NCBI GenBank assembly: GCA_023238725.1
Contig: CM041551.1
Coordinates: 3,557,259 to 3,621,258 of the forward strand
Reading direction: 5' to 3'
Length of the DNA: 64,000 nt
Origin: Scortum barcoo
Taxonomy: Eukaryota; Chordata; Actinopteri; Centrarchiformes; Terapontidae
Part shown: one piece after another, positions 27,851 through 41,239 of the stretch
Numbering within the stretch: the stretch's first letter is position 1
Layout of the letters: each line of letters opens with the position of its first letter
Notes under the pieces: generated by a model
What the model saw: only the letters and a program-made list of their open reading frames with translations
What the model was told of the DNA's origin: nothing
The model's database searches: none
Program-made: the position numbers and the translations under genes

Positions 27851-30800
27851 CAAACATACTGTTTGTCAATTTTTAAATTTTTTTTTTTTTTTGCCTGTAA
27901 CATGTGAGCTCCCATTAATTAATGGTCACCTATCTTCAAAATCCAAAGGCTGTTAAAGCTGCACTCTATCTGCTTTGCACTATTTTCAGTTGTCTTTAAA
28001 CAAATAGATGCAGAATACTAAAGCCTGACGTTCAGTGGACAATCATTAATGTGAGAAATGACCCGGTAGTCAATGCCTTCTCTTCCATTGCACACTAATA
28101 TGTAGGTCGTTTGTAGTTCTCACCTCAGCTGATGTGATCATTTGAAATTGAATGATTGGTCATTTTAGTTACTTATTTGTGTGAATTCTTATTGATAAGA
28201 CTCTGTGTATGTTGTGTCTGTTGCTGGATATTGTCTTAGTGTAGGCAAAAAATTCAGCCAGTCAATCAAACAAAACTAACTTATTAGAACTTATTATTAA
28301 CGTGACAGGGTCCTATTAGTGCAACTTACTCCAACCTGTAAGGAAAAGCTTTTTGATTTTAGGATATAGAAAATATGTACAATATCTAAACATATTGGTA
28401 TTCTGACATATCTTTTTTTCTCTGACCCTAACTGGAACTCTTCCAACGGCTAGACCAGAGAAATATGTTTTTTAAAGTGTGATTTGTACACAAATGCACT
28501 TTATCTACACAATTTCAGTGCACACAGCATCTCTCATTTTAACTTGTATAATACCCCTCTAATCTTTTCATGCCTGTAGATGGACAGAATATCATTTCAG
28601 ACCCCCTTAGAAATATTTTCCGGGATCAGAGGTCAAGGTCAGCAGCAGACACAACAGTCGTCTCCCTTCAGTGTGATGTTCTGAATGTGTACAGCACACT
28701 GAAGAAAGCAATAGAAACATCCTACTGTATATGTGCCACAAAGTTTCGATCCAGCCTGTTGGGTGTGTTTGTTCCAAAAGGTCTATATCTCAGCGTGTCC
28801 TTTTTTACCTCTGTGTTTTCTGCCTGCATCTTGTGCTAATAAACCAATATATAACATACACTTGCCTGGCTTTGGGGTTTTCTCTTTCTTCTTCTAACCA
28901 ACCTGAACTAAAGCTCTTATCTAATGTCTAACTGCTGATTTTCCCTTCTCCTGCTTCCTTTCTATCCCCGTCCCTTGCAGGCTTTTATATTATGTTGAGT
29001 ATCATTTCCTTTTTCAGATATTCTTATATATTTGCAGCTTCTAACAAAACGCTTAGTCATCCTGGCTGTACCCTTTGGAGCTGGTGGATTTTTACAGTGT
29101 AAAGCTTAGAGATTAGTGTGCCACATGGGAAATGGGTTTCTATTGCCTGTGAGAGATGTGCCCTTTTTGTCACAGAACAGATTTCTTTATTACCATTTCC
29201 GTTCGTCAAAAGAGAAAAACCAGTCATTTCTTTCTTTCATTTGCTTTCTTGCTGTGGCTTGAAAATACACACAAAAGAAGTATATATATATAAAGGTAAT
29301 TCTGCCTTCTGTAAAGGCTTTTGCCAACTGTCAGTATTTTATAGCCTCTCTTCCAAAATCAATGGCTGACTGAAGTTGGGTTGCAAACATGAAAGGAGAA
29401 GCATTTCAGAAAGAGTAGATAGAGACACCTTAACAGAAGTTCATCTGGTTTTGCTACAGCTGTGATTAAACTAAATTGCATCATCATCAGCTAGACTAAA
29501 AAAAAAATCATACCTGAAAAATATAACAGATCCTCCCACCTAAACAGCAAAATGACCAGTGTAATGTTTTTTTCTGCAAGATGACATCATTTCCTTTCAG
29601 AAACATTTTCAGATCATCCTTCTGATTAATGTTCAATTAAGTTCATGTGACTTAAACCAACTTTGTAAAGGTTAGGGTGAGATTGTGGTCATATCAAAAA
29701 GAAACCAGTGTTGACTCTGGAGGAGACACAATGCCAGCAGCAGTCTCCGGTGTCTGCACTCACACTCAACCCGCCCTGACCTGCCCCTTTAGAGGTTTTG
29801 CATCACTATTACAGTCCTGTGCTTTTTTTGTTGACAGACTGGTGCTATAATTCTTACGACAAGGACATAAACATAGGCATAAAAAGTAGTGCTGAAACAG
29901 TTTGTCAAATTAACACACAGTTGATCACCAACAACTGTGATAATTAGAAATTAATTGATTGTCTGTCTGCATGCAAGTCTGCAGCTCTGTGTGTCCTCAT
30001 CCACACTGCAGTTTGATCAAGGCTTAAGACTCTGCTGTAGTTTACTGTACTGCAACACAGCGATACTTGCTTAAAGTTAACATGCTTAGCAGGTACAATA
30101 TTTACTAGTTTCAATATTTTAATTTCTCATGTTAGCTTGTTGATGTTTGTTAATTAGCACTAAACACAAAGTACAGGCTGAGGCTGATAAAAATATCATT
30201 CACTTTGCAGATACTTGATCAATTATGGAAATGTATTGTGTTTTTAATACTTTCTGACATATTATAGACCATAGAGTACCATTCATTGAAAAAAAGCAGA
30301 ATAAATGATGACAGTAATTCTTCATTTCGGCCCTCCTCAAATTCCACTTCATGGTCGTGTTAAATCCACTCTCAGTAGGGTAGCTGTGAGATGAGCTGTT
30401 GTATTAGTCAGGCTTTACCATCCTCTATACTGTAACCTCCAGAGATCCACCTGACCTGTGCAGTCCTCCCTGTCAGCATGGGTGTGTTTGCTTGTGAGAA
30501 TCTATATGGGGCAGCCTGTCCTAGGTGATGCAGGGAGAAAGAGAGGTAAGCAAATGTTCTTTTCAGTGTAGGGATCGTCCCGTACCTTTCAGAGCGTACG
30601 CCACAAACACACACTTAAATACTCAAACCCTCAGAGAGCCTCACCCCAACAGCTGTTTCCCCACATTACACCTTAAGAGCGTGAGTGTAGGAAGATTCAA
30701 AAGATCTAAAAGAGAAGATGAGGTGGACACTTGGAGAGGGGTGTACATCATGTATAGATATACCCACACACAGTGAACACATACATCATCTGAGGACCTT

Positions 30801-33079
30801 GAACTCCTGCCATGCCTGCAGCATGCTTTATGAATTATAAAGTACTATAATAAGGTGTTACATCATAGGCTCAGTTGGATAGCATGCAGTTGGTCCACCA
30901 CTTTGGTCCACATTTAAAGATCTAAAAAATGATTGGATTGATTCCATAAAACTTTGTCAGACATTAAAATCTGGTAGAGATTTTGCCCATCAGCACATTT
31001 TGGTGTTCTGGGGTCTGCAATACCAGAAGTGGCACCTGCACCATCTAGTATTATTTGTTGAGATATGACTCATCCAGTTTCTGTTGTACTGACCATTCAT
31101 TTTTTTAGTGAAAATCAGGGCGAGTGTGGTTGCAGCCTGTTGAGCCACTGTATCCGAAACACATCTTTTTTTAAAATTTTTATCTGAGTGTGTCTTGCAT
31201 GAACCTAATTTCTTCATTTTGTTTATGGTAAAGAACTGAAGATATTAGAAACTTGTTGGAAAAACAACCAGTTGGTGACAGCCTTTGAAAAGTCAAACTT
31301 GCCCTCTTTTCCCCACTTTCCCCACTTTTCATTATGTCACCATCTTTTTACTTGATTGAAAAAGCATAATTCCACATTTTTAGCTGAGCGTATCACCACC
31401 CCTCTATAATTTGACAAACTCACGCTGTCATCCTGTTGGATAAATCTCCTTTAAATATTCATGATGCAGCTTTAATCCCCAACCAGGGAAAAAACCTAAT
31501 TCCTCCTTCACTGATGTCTCCTGTGTAGACTGAAAGCTTTTCATCTCTGTGAGCTCTTCTCACTTGTGAACTTGTATGTTTTTGGCTGTGAATGTATGTC
31601 TTTGTGTATCCCCATATACTGTATGTGTGCGCGTGTGTGTGTTTGACTGAGTAAATGTATTCCTCTTTACTTTCATGTTAGAATACAGTATGCGTGTGTA
31701 TAAATATTAATGTTTCATGCTTGTCTCTGAGTTTTAAATGCGAATTGTAAAATTGAAACTCTGGATTGGAAACATTAGTGATTCTTACACTCTCAGCTGC
31801 ACTTTGAAGTGTGCACTTGTTCTGGCAAAATCCAGAGGATAGTCAGAAAATCCTTCGCTGTAGCTCAGATCTGCCAATAAGAACAAATATTGACGTGAAG
31901 AAGGTCAAGAGAAAGTTCAGTTGGGATTAAAATAGCCACAGACATGTTGTTTTCCTCTTTCCAGACAGTCAAAGAGGCAGTTATTTTCAGGCTTGGTGTG
32001 GAAAATACAGTGAAACATGGATTAAAAAAACAGGAACCCAGTAAGGAGGGGGAAGAAGGTTTTCACAGGCTTCTGTATGGATGTGTATGTCAAAGACACC
32101 TGCAGCTTCTATCAACTACTCAACTCTTGCAGAAACATGAATACACAAGACACACACTGTACAGAGACTTTGTTACATCCAGTGCACCTTGCTTCTTTAC
32201 TGCCTGTCAATGCACATCGACCTCAAGCACACTAAATTTGTAGCCTTGCTTAGTCTCTTGACTTCTCACACTCCACAGCCTCTGTTTTAAACAGCACCCA
32301 GACCTTCAGCACATAATAACAGGACACATTCGTTATTATGGTGGATAATCTGCAATTAGAAAATTCAAAAACTCCTAAAAATGTTTGTAGCTTGTTTTGG
32401 GGTCTGTGAGGCAGTATTGATCCATGTTGGCTGGCTCCAGGTTGTATCCGTCCATCTCTCCATTTTTCATACCCCTAATATTGCTGCAGCCTATCCAGGA
32501 TGGATTGGGAGAGTTTTGTTTATTTTATTTTCCTAGGCTGGCAACAGATGATACCCATAGGTACATTTACCCATAATGCAAAGTAGTTCCTGGGCACAAC
32601 AGATGGGAGCATAAAAAACGAATGCCCCTCTTGCACTGCCATCCCGGTAAAAGCCTGTATGTCTCAGATTGAGACTAACATTCCCTCTGTAAGTTGAAGC
32701 GATGACAGGGTGTTTGTCACAATAAATGTGAACAAGCATTAACAGTGGTGGTACATACTAAAATCAGCATACTTGGATAGAGATAAACACAAGTATTAAA
32801 GATAAAACATTACCGCCTTGGTGGACAGCCTGTGTGCCCTACAGGGAGAACATTTTGCTCTGCTTCACAAAGACATTGCTTAGCAGGAATAAACTGGACA
32901 GTCTGCTTGAACTAGGAACAGAGGACAGAGGAAAACATGGCTAAGATGAGAGGAGGAGATCATGCTGTCTTCGGTAACTCTAAGTGGTGCAATACTGGAC
33001 AATGTAACCATGAAGAAAGTGTATATTCAACTCCTGATAATAAACTGATGGCTATAGGATGGTGACTAACTGCCACAGG

Positions 33080-34715
33080 GGTTCTTAAATGTCAGTGCTT
33101 TTAGTGTTTGCATCTCACCATCTGCATGAGAGACATGACCCAAGCAGTCAGTTCAAAGCATCCCAACACCCTCACAGTAATCAGTGGGGATTTTAATCAA
33201 GTCGCAATCTCTCCTGTTCGACAAACATCAAACAAAATGTGGACTGTGCAACGAGTGAGAATCAATTCAAGAACCACCTGTATGTCAATATAAAGGGGGC
33301 ATACGGCTCCTTCTCCCTCTCCCCACTTGGAGAATCAGACCACAGCCTGACACATCTTATACAACCTATGAATCACTGGTGAAACAACAGGTGGCTGCGA
33401 GGGTCTGGTCTAAGGACGCTGAGGAGGCCCCTCAGAAGTGTCTCTATGTCACAGACTGGGAACTGAGGATAATATAGAGGGGCTCTCTCAATGCTTGATG
33501 ACTACATCCTTTTCTGTGAAGATACCATTGTACCCTCCAACAAGGTCAGCTGCTTCCAATATTTAATAAAGACATCAGAAGCCTTCTTTAAGGGAAGAAT
33601 TGGGCTTTTGTGACAAGAGAATATAAGGAACTTTGGGCTGTCCAAGAGGAAACTGAGAGACACCAAGAACAACTACAGACAGAAGAATGAGGCCAGACTG
33701 GGTCAGAACAGGAGAATGGGGAATAGAGAGAGATGAAATAGATGACAAGCCTGCCTCTGGAGTACAGGGGGACTTTTGTGAGCTGAACCTACCACAACCT
33801 TCAACCCTCACAACTGTATGATCAGTGTGTCTAGGTCCCCACCCATCACCCCGCCCTCTGCCCCCATTCACACCTCTGTTGAAGACTGCTGCATAAGCAG
33901 AGGTGCACCTCAAGGAACAGTACTGACACCTTCAGAAGTTTTCCAGCAGCTTCTCCATTGTTGGGTGCTTCAACAAAGGCAGCAAGGATGATTACAGACC
34001 AGTGATAGAGAGCTTCAGCACATGTTGCAACAACAATCATTCACAATTTCAATATCACCAAAACAGCATGTGGTGAATACCAGAGAAACAGGAGCTACCT
34101 TAGAGTCTAAATTATTTCCTTTGCCTTCCTCTGCAACAAGCTGTAGAAGATGCGCAGCTCATTCAGCCACCAGATCATCATATTTCATATGTCATATTGC
34201 AGTACTGTACATTATGTCATACTACATGCTACCTTATAACAAACTTTATATTCCATACTCTAGTATACTGCACTATATTATTCTACATTATATATAATAT
34301 TATATGTGTGTATAACATATAACACACTCCATCATATCTTGATATTAATAATACAGACTATTCTAAGTATAATTACATAATTATACTGGTATTCTGGTTA
34401 TAGCTGTCAGGATCATATTGCTCTTATATTACTTGTATATTATGGTCTACTGACTTTGCTGCTACTAAACGCAACCTCTATGTGACTTTGCCTGAGACTA
34501 TATTGAACCAGTTCATGTGCTACACTATGGTAGTTGTGGGTATATGTACTGCTATTGCATTTCAGTTGTGAGTTAATTGCTAGTTCATGTTTTATTTTAT
34601 TACTTTCATTTTCTATACCCATAATTTACCTCTTATTTTATTTTTTAGTTGTGCTGCTGTAACACTGCTGTGATATCCCTCTGGGCTTCAATAAAGGATT
34701 ATCTTATCTTATCCA
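33080..34715 (+). mobile_element. Sense-strand non-LTR retrotransposon relic with endonuclease motifs and 3' tail
   Basis: Two signature motifs of the AP-like endonuclease of LINEs occur in order: ISGDFNQ near 33180 and LGESDHSLTHLI near 33330. A short stretch near 33960-34010 reads CFNKGSKDDYRPV, resembling the reverse transcriptase region that follows. The right end carries a typical 3' terminus: CTCTGGGCTTCAATAAAGG followed by repeated ATCTT units at about 34700. Frames are disrupted and most of the reverse transcriptase core is missing, so the copy is inactive. It looks like the same broad clade as the antisense pieces elsewhere in the gene. Confidence 0.75.
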
Positions 34716-37700
34716 TTCAGAGTTTTTTTGAACATTGTTAATAGATAGACCATCTGCTCTGTATCTCAGTAATAGCGGCCAGGCTGAACATTTCAGCTGT
34801 CTCTGCCATGTTTATTGTCTACATCAGTGCTCACTTACTTCACTAAGCATCACAATTCCTTCTTGAGATTTACCAAAAGGGAATTCTGTATTCTGAAATC
34901 TTGTTGGTGTACGTTTGGCATTTCGTTGATGTGGGTTGTATCGTTTGTGTGCATCAAGTTCACATCTGCTCTCTCTGTTGTAAAGTCCTAAAACTTGGCT
35001 GGGTTTCTGGCTGGATTAAGTAAAACCAGACCAAGCTTTGATCTTTTATAATAAGACGGGGTCAGATCCTCAAATACAGAACCCCTGGAGGAAGTCTTTT
35101 TATATCGCTGAGGCTGAATGCTTAGTGGTTAGGAAGGCCTCGAGGAATGCCAGAATACAAGGGGAAACCTGTCACTGTGTGACAAGGCTACTACCATATG
35201 GTTGTGCTAGACGGCATCCCCAACTTCAGAGACCCCATTGGAGTCCAGGTCTATTTTACCCTCACCTCACAATGCCTCTTCTTCTCCTCTCTTCCTCTCA
35301 CCCTCTCATTTAACTCTTTTTTTCACTCTTTTATGTTATTCAATTCATTTGTTTTTAGCATTTCATAATTAGAGGGCATACAGTATGCTTGGAAGAAATG
35401 GGTATTGTTTCTCAGTTCCATGACCTCCACAAGAACATAGACTTCACTCTGTTCATTATATTCTAAAGCCTAGCACATCCAGACTCTTTCAGAGTTTGCA
35501 GGATAGTTGCAGGTAAAGGTGGACAGCAAGGGGACTACTTACTGATACAGCCTGTTTCAAAATACATGATTAATACTCTGTCGTGGCAGAATCAACAGGA
35601 CACTCTGGTTGTTTGTCCTCACCAGGGAATAACACTCTGTCCTCTCAGTGATCCGTCATTGTGTGCCTGTGGTACTGTGGCGGCCCTGACCCAGCTAGTT
35701 CACAGTGTCTATCCCAGCTCGAGGAGCTGAAGCTGAGGCAGAGGAGCAGGGAGAGTCCGGGGTCAGCTGGAGGACAGCTGCAGGATTCCAGCCTAGTCTG
35801 CGGCTGATCGCAGATTAGACAGTTTTGGTAAAGCAGACATAGAGCAGTGTCCTGCAGAATCTGGAATAGGACTACACTAAAAAACAGCCAGGTTTGATAT
35901 TAAGGTTACATGGCAGCAAACTATTAGGATAATCAAAAGAATTGCATGAATTCTTTCACTTGTTCCTTCAGTTTACAATACGGTATAGTATTTTATAATG
36001 TTAATGTAAAAGCAGCCTGACATGTTGGAGGCACCACATGAGTTATGCCCTTGCTTCTTGTAGATCCAAACTAGGCCATGGCCTTATTCCCAGATAGTAC
36101 CCACTTGATGAAGAGCACCATATATTTTCACTCACAGGGGTCTACACTCTTGGCACATAGACTTGTAAAAGTCATCTTTAATGTTGTTTATTGCACAGTA
36201 AGGCTGGGACAAATAATTGAAACGATTTATCATCACTTTTATTCATGTGATGCATAATCGAAACAAGAATAAGTTAACACATATCATGGCACAGACAGCT
36301 GAGCTGAGAAGAGGGAGGAGCTGCCGTCCTCATACAAGTAATTTGGTTTCTACTGGCATGTTTCTGCTGCTAATGTTGGCCGCCACAGCAAAGTAGAAGT
36401 CGATCATCTGATCTACTTCCTCAATACATATGCGGTTGTTGTTGCTGTGTGATGATTTTGTTACTCTGTCTATCAAAGCCAGACTCCATGATTGCACTCT
36501 ACTTGCTTTCCAGGTCGGTGGCTCTGAACCGTAGTTGGGAGGTCCTTGGTTTTATTTTAATTTACTTCAGCTTGGCTTGTTGTTGGTAACTACACACTGT
36601 AGTAATGCTGGAAAGCCTTGCAAACTCAGAGTTCAGTCTGACTGAACCCACATTTCAGATGTCATCATTATAAGTGTGAATGTCAGCATTCCTCCACTAA
36701 CCCCTGCCCCACTTCCTCAACTGATCCTGAATTCGTTGATTACCCTCAGGTCAAGGTCTCCGGTGCCACTTCCTCAACTTGCCTGTGCATGAGCAGGATT
36801 AGAGCTAAATTTATCCATTTCATTCTGTCAGGTCAGCCAATGATTTTCTGTCTGTCTGTCTGCTATCATGCTGTGAATGTCTGTCTCTCTTTTTATTGTG
36901 TTTGTATGTTTTACTTTGTGTCTGCATGCTGGTGTATGTAGTTTTGTTTGTCTACATTAGTGCAGCTGCAGCAGAGTAGTCTTAGTGTGTCTGTGTGTGT
37001 GTGTGTGTGTGTCCTCATATGCCTCAGAGATTCGTCTGTCAAACTGATCCAGTCTGTCTCGCCATACTTCGCCCTCATACTGAGGTCAGCAATCCCCCAG
37101 CAGCAGCAATAGCAGCAGTTCTTACCTAATTTGGAAATTTTGTTCACACTAAACACAGATATCAAACTATCTATCTTGCAGAAGTCACATTTTTGCAAAA
37201 ACAACGGTCAAGTGACAGATAGAGAGAGCTGAAGAATACTTTTCTGCCTCAAAGACTACAGAGAGAGCAGAGCCCAAAATAAGTTCACGCACTATTTTCA
37301 GATGCTTTGACGTCATGATAATCTGATCAACACGGCAATGCTCGGTAGTGTCCTCCACCTTTTTGATTTATCAGCTTTATAATGACTGGTCAATAGGGCA
37401 TGCACAAGGTCAAGAGAGAGCGAACTTCTTAACCACAAAGCAATTCAAACATCTCATTACAGTTTCAATATTGATTTTTTTTTCCCCATGTTCAAACAAA
37501 AGTACAAATCTAAAAAAAAATGACAGCCCTACAAGTTCATCAGAGCCAGTGTAGCATGGTTGCACTTGCTAGTTGCTAGTGCTAGTTTGCGTACGCTTTC
37601 GATCATGTGACCTTTGCCATGACCATCAAACAAATCTAATGTAGCACAAATTGTAGACTTGATTTTTTCGGTCCTGAGCACCGGTTCAGTGTTGCAGCAG

Positions 37701-38764
37701 GAGCCTTGTTGTGATTGTCTTTCCTGGTCTGGAGGGAAACAGTTGTTAAAGGTCAAGTAGTCATAATGAGTGATGACACGTAATGAGCCTCCTGTCGGGC
37801 TCTGACTCAAGCTACGGTACCAGGAACAATTCATGGGACATGCTACAAAAACACACACACAAACACAAACACACATACATACACACACACTCCTTTTTGG
37901 TGCATCACAGTTGGTCTTCCTCCTTCTTTCAAGCTGAGCTGTTCACCCCCGGTACATTAAACATAGTGCAGTGTGTAGAGAATAAGTCAGCATGAAATTT
38001 CCCCTTGTGTGCTGAACTGAACGCCCCAAAATTAGTTTGAGACAGAGGAAGGTCTTGGGCTTGATAGCATTTATGGTTAAGGTTACTTCATTGTCTTTCA
38101 TAAGATAAAATTGTCTTGGATTTAAGGGGATAGCTGCATCAAAACCACACATCACAAAAAATGAGCTATAATAACAACACATATGTAAACATTAGTCTGA
38201 CAAAGAACCAACCGGCAAATAAATCTGTTAAAAATGACAAGAATTGGAGGCATACATCTCAAAAAAACATATTTTACAAGCAAACTTACAATGAGTGAAA
38301 CGCTGATTGCATGTTTGCTCAGCCTGCTGGGTAATTTTCTGTTTAATCTGATGCAGATTGTACTGTCAAGTTCCATTACACATGACAAAAAAAACACAAC
38401 ACAACGAAACTCTCTTCACTTTAAGGATAATGCTATTTTATTACAAATCTGGTCTTATTTTTGTAGTTTTAGTACTTGAAACACATTGCTGCCAACGGTC
38501 AGCAAGTCCAATTGTGCAAGAGACTCAAAAGAGTTTAGCAATGTTTTGAGTCCAAAATCCTCCAACACTCCAGCTACCTTATAAATATTTTACTAGTCGC
38601 CAAAAAAAACTGTGTAAGCGATGTAATCTTTGACTCAGCATAAAAATATTTACTTTTTATGCACTTTTTCTTTTTATGCACCTCAGTAATGAGGTCGCCT
38701 CACCAATTGTACACTGGATATAAATGGATTATAATATTACCCTATATAATTATTATAATTATTA

Positions 38765-38782
38765 CCCTAACCCTAACCCTAA
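38765..38782. repeat. Short interstitial telomere-like array (CCCTAA)3
   Basis: Three perfect CCCTAA units in an AT-rich intronic context. Confidence 0.9.
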
Positions 38783-39529
38783 ATGGATTATTTACCACAA
38801 AAGGAATATTAGAATATTAGAGGTTTTCACACCAGTGCCCCTGCCTGCTCTTTCAAAACTGCTTAGTCTGATTTCAGCACCTTGGACAGAGGCACAGCAC
38901 AGCAGGAGAAACGTACGCCAGCCTCTTCTTCTGATTTAACTAAGATAAAGAAGTACACTCGTTTTGGGCACCTTCGCCATGTGGGAAGTCTACCATGGCC
39001 TTGCTTTTCCTGTTGTTTACCCAAATTTGTAGTTATATGGCATAGAGAGACCTAGAGACAGGCAGACAGATACAAAGACCACAAGTGCCGCTGCTGTAGT
39101 GTTTTTGAATCAATCGGTGACCCTGCCGACGGAGTGTTTCCTGCGTCCTGTCGAGACAGACAATGCACACCCTACCACGGCCCCTGTGTGTGTCTAATAT
39201 ATGGAAGCGTTTGTGACTTTGGGTGGCGTCCTGTCTGTTCGCCTCACTGTCACCCTCTGTGAATGCTGCTGGGAGAGGGTTGCCATCAGTGGACACACTC
39301 CCTCCTTCTCTCCTCCGCTCCGTTACTTCTCTACCTCACTTCCTTCCTGTTTCTCCCTGTTACTTACTCTTTCCTGCTTTTCTCTCCTCCTTTGCTGTCG
39401 TGCTTTATAACCCCCCCAGTCCGTTCAGCACTTAATCTCTGACCCTCTGCCTGCTTTTTCCTCGCTGTCCTCCTCCTCTCCTTCCATTTTCACCTTCCAC
39501 ACCCAAACAGCTACATTAAAACTGCCAGT

Positions 39530-39900
39530 CGAGCTTCTGGCATCTGCGGTCCAGTCTGGATCTCTGGTCGTAGACGGGGACAGGAGCTGAAGGGTGACCA
39601 CAGGAGTAGAGGGGGAGGGAGCTGTCTGCAGGAAGTCAGGGAGTGCGAGTGCGGGGAGGCGCTAGCTGGCGGGGCCTGGGACCTGAACCAGACAGACAGT
39701 GAAACGTCACACCAAACCCAGACTCCCCTACTGTGATCGCATTCTTGTGTGCGTGTGTCTGCGTGTGTCTCTTTGTGTGGTGATTGTGTGTGTGTGTGTG
39801 TGTGACTGGGGTTCAGTGTTAGTAGCTCAGAGCCAGCTGAGGCTGCAGAAGAGACAGACAGAGACAGAGGCACTGAGCAGTGCATAGCAAACACAACTGA
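39530..39900 (+). promoter_or_regulatory. Possible internal map4 promoter and 5' UTR
   Basis: A local rise in GC and CpG (clearest at 39540-39720) precedes the candidate alternative first coding exon. It includes GGGGGAGGGAG and GGCGGGGCC stretches of the kind bound by Sp/KLF factors. A GT repeat at about 39783-39804 would fall in the 5' UTR. No clear TATA box lies at a suitable distance. This is inferred from composition and position only. Confidence 0.4.
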
Positions 39901-39952
39901 ATGTTTAGTTGTGTGGGACTGGGATATCCACTTCTGGGAGGCAATTTGGCAG
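39901..39952 (+). CDS. map4: Candidate alternative first coding exon of map4
   Basis: An ATG at 39901 opens 17 codons, MFSCVGLGYPLLGGNLA, and one extra base before a consensus donor, GGCAG then gtgaga, at 39953. The codon directly before the ATG is an in-frame TGA. The exon therefore cannot be read through from upstream, and the ATG would be the true start if the exon is used. It ends in phase 1, which is exactly what the exon at 40207 needs, so splicing gives Gly at the junction and an open frame. The intron between would be only 254 bp. The Kozak context is weak (T at -3). A protein starting here would lack the 81 residues encoded by the two earlier coding exons. Confidence 0.55.
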
Positions 39953-40206
39953 GTGAGAGCGCGGGTGAGCGGGCGTGTGTTGCAAGCATTTAATGTGCGA
40001 TAGAGTCCACTACATAGAGTTGTTTATGTTTTGTAAATGCCTATATATTATTTATTTGTGAGTTATTTGTTAGTGTGTGTGGGTTCATGTTGAGCAGAGT
40101 GTGAAGATAAATAGCTACGTGTCATTGAATTACAGTTGTAAAGTGGCACATCATCAGCAAGAGTGGAGGGGGAACTGATGTTCGATTATCCATGTTGTTA
40201 CTGCAG

Positions 40207-40314
40207 GTTGTCAGTTGACCGCGGGGGGACACACATCATTGTTGCGACCAGAGCCGCACGGAGAGGTGTGCTCATTTGATCAGCAGCAGGCCTCTGCGAC
40301 GGATTTCTTATCAG
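40207..40314 (+). CDS. map4: map4 coding exon, residues 82-117
   Basis: A 108-bp exon with acceptor ctgcag and donor gtatga, phase 1 at both ends. Its 36 codons include EPHGEVCSFDQQQASATDFLS, ending in a TDFLS-type segment that resembles the TEFLE segment of mammalian MAP4 at the same place. The composition is polar and low in complexity, as expected for the disordered projection domain. It is the common acceptor for both the upstream coding exons and the alternative first exon at 39901. Confidence 0.85.
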
Positions 40315-40690
40315 GTATGAAAGTCAAGAACATCGGTCCAAAGTGACACTTCCAAATGAAATTAAATCAAAATGTTAGAAAAAACACAATTGCGTCTGTG
40401 ATATTACAGCAATAGTGTTATTGGTGTTGCTTATGGTGTTTTGGTGTCCTAACAGGCCATTTTAAATTTCAAATATGAAGCCAGAATATATAATATTTGT
40501 AGTCAGGAAAGTAAGTAAATAAGAAGACAGCTGCACTTTATCCAGTGAAATTTTCAGTGATTGTGAATGGTTGGGCTTTAGTTTTAACTTCGACATTACT
40601 ATCTAAACTTATTGCCAGTTATTAACAGAGATATTAGTTAGGTTTTAGATCAGGCCTTGAGTCACATCATTCAGATCTAAATCAGGAATC

Positions 40691-41070
40691 AGGAGCAGTG
40701 TATGGGAATTAGTGGCATCTAGTGGTGAGGTTGCAGATTGCAACTGAATATCCCGCCCCTCACTTCTCCCTTTCCAAGCTTCCACTTCCACAGTGTAAAA
40801 ACCACAGGCCCTCTGTAGAGCCAGTGTTTGGTTTGTCCACTCTGGGCTACTGTAGAAACATTGTGGTGCAACATGGCAGACTCTGTGGAAGAGGACCAGT
40901 TCCCTCTGTAGATGTGAAGCGCTCATTCTAAGCTAAGCTACTAACTGACCAAAACAGATTCTCAGTTTCAGGTGGTTATACAGTAATGTATATAATTATT
41001 ATTATACATGATTATGGATATTGTATTCTATTTTTGGCAATAGATCCCCTAAATCCTACACAACGCTCCT
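40691..41070. mobile_element. Short non-autonomous inverted-repeat element (MITE-like)
   Basis: The left end AGGAGCAGTGTATGGGAATT matches, inverted and imperfectly, the right end (reverse strand AGGAGCGTTGTGTAGGATTT). Internal phrases such as GTGGCATCTAGTGGTGAGG and AACATGGCAGACTCTGTGGA belong to a repeat I recall as common in percomorph fish. It has no coding capacity. The superfamily is uncertain, possibly hAT. Confidence 0.65.
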
Positions 41071-41217
41071 CTTAATTTGTCTAATGACTATTGACTTAGA
41101 CTTGGTTAATGTGAATATATAATTAATTTTTGGGGTGGACCCAGAGCTTTTCCTCTTAGTGCAGTACTGTGCTGAGAGCAATTTTGTACTTGTACCTAAG
41201 CATAAATGGTGGGTGTC

Positions 41218-41239
41218 TCTGTCTGTCTGTCTGTCTGTC
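41218..41239. repeat. (TCTG)n microsatellite
   Basis: About five TCTG units. Confidence 0.9.

Larger units (their letters stand above)
24712..40206 (+). other. map4 intron 3 (15.5 kb)
   Basis: A long intron containing a SINE-like scrap near 25690-25790, CA repeats near 27270-27300 and 27815-27850, a relic LINE at 33080-34715, short telomere-like repeats at 38765-38782 and, near its end, a probable alternative promoter and first exon (39530-39952). Several acceptor- or donor-like sites were checked. None gives a phase-compatible conserved exon. Confidence 0.6.

Noticed and set aside
36195..37530. Possible ends of a hAT-like element (GGCTGGGAC and, inverted, GGGCTGTC)
   Set aside because: The two ends match only in a few bases and no target duplication or transposase was found.
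39511..39894. 127-codon minus-strand open frame over the candidate internal promoter
   Set aside because: Low-complexity Ser/His-rich translation caused by GT repeats and GC-rich DNA; no domain or splice support.
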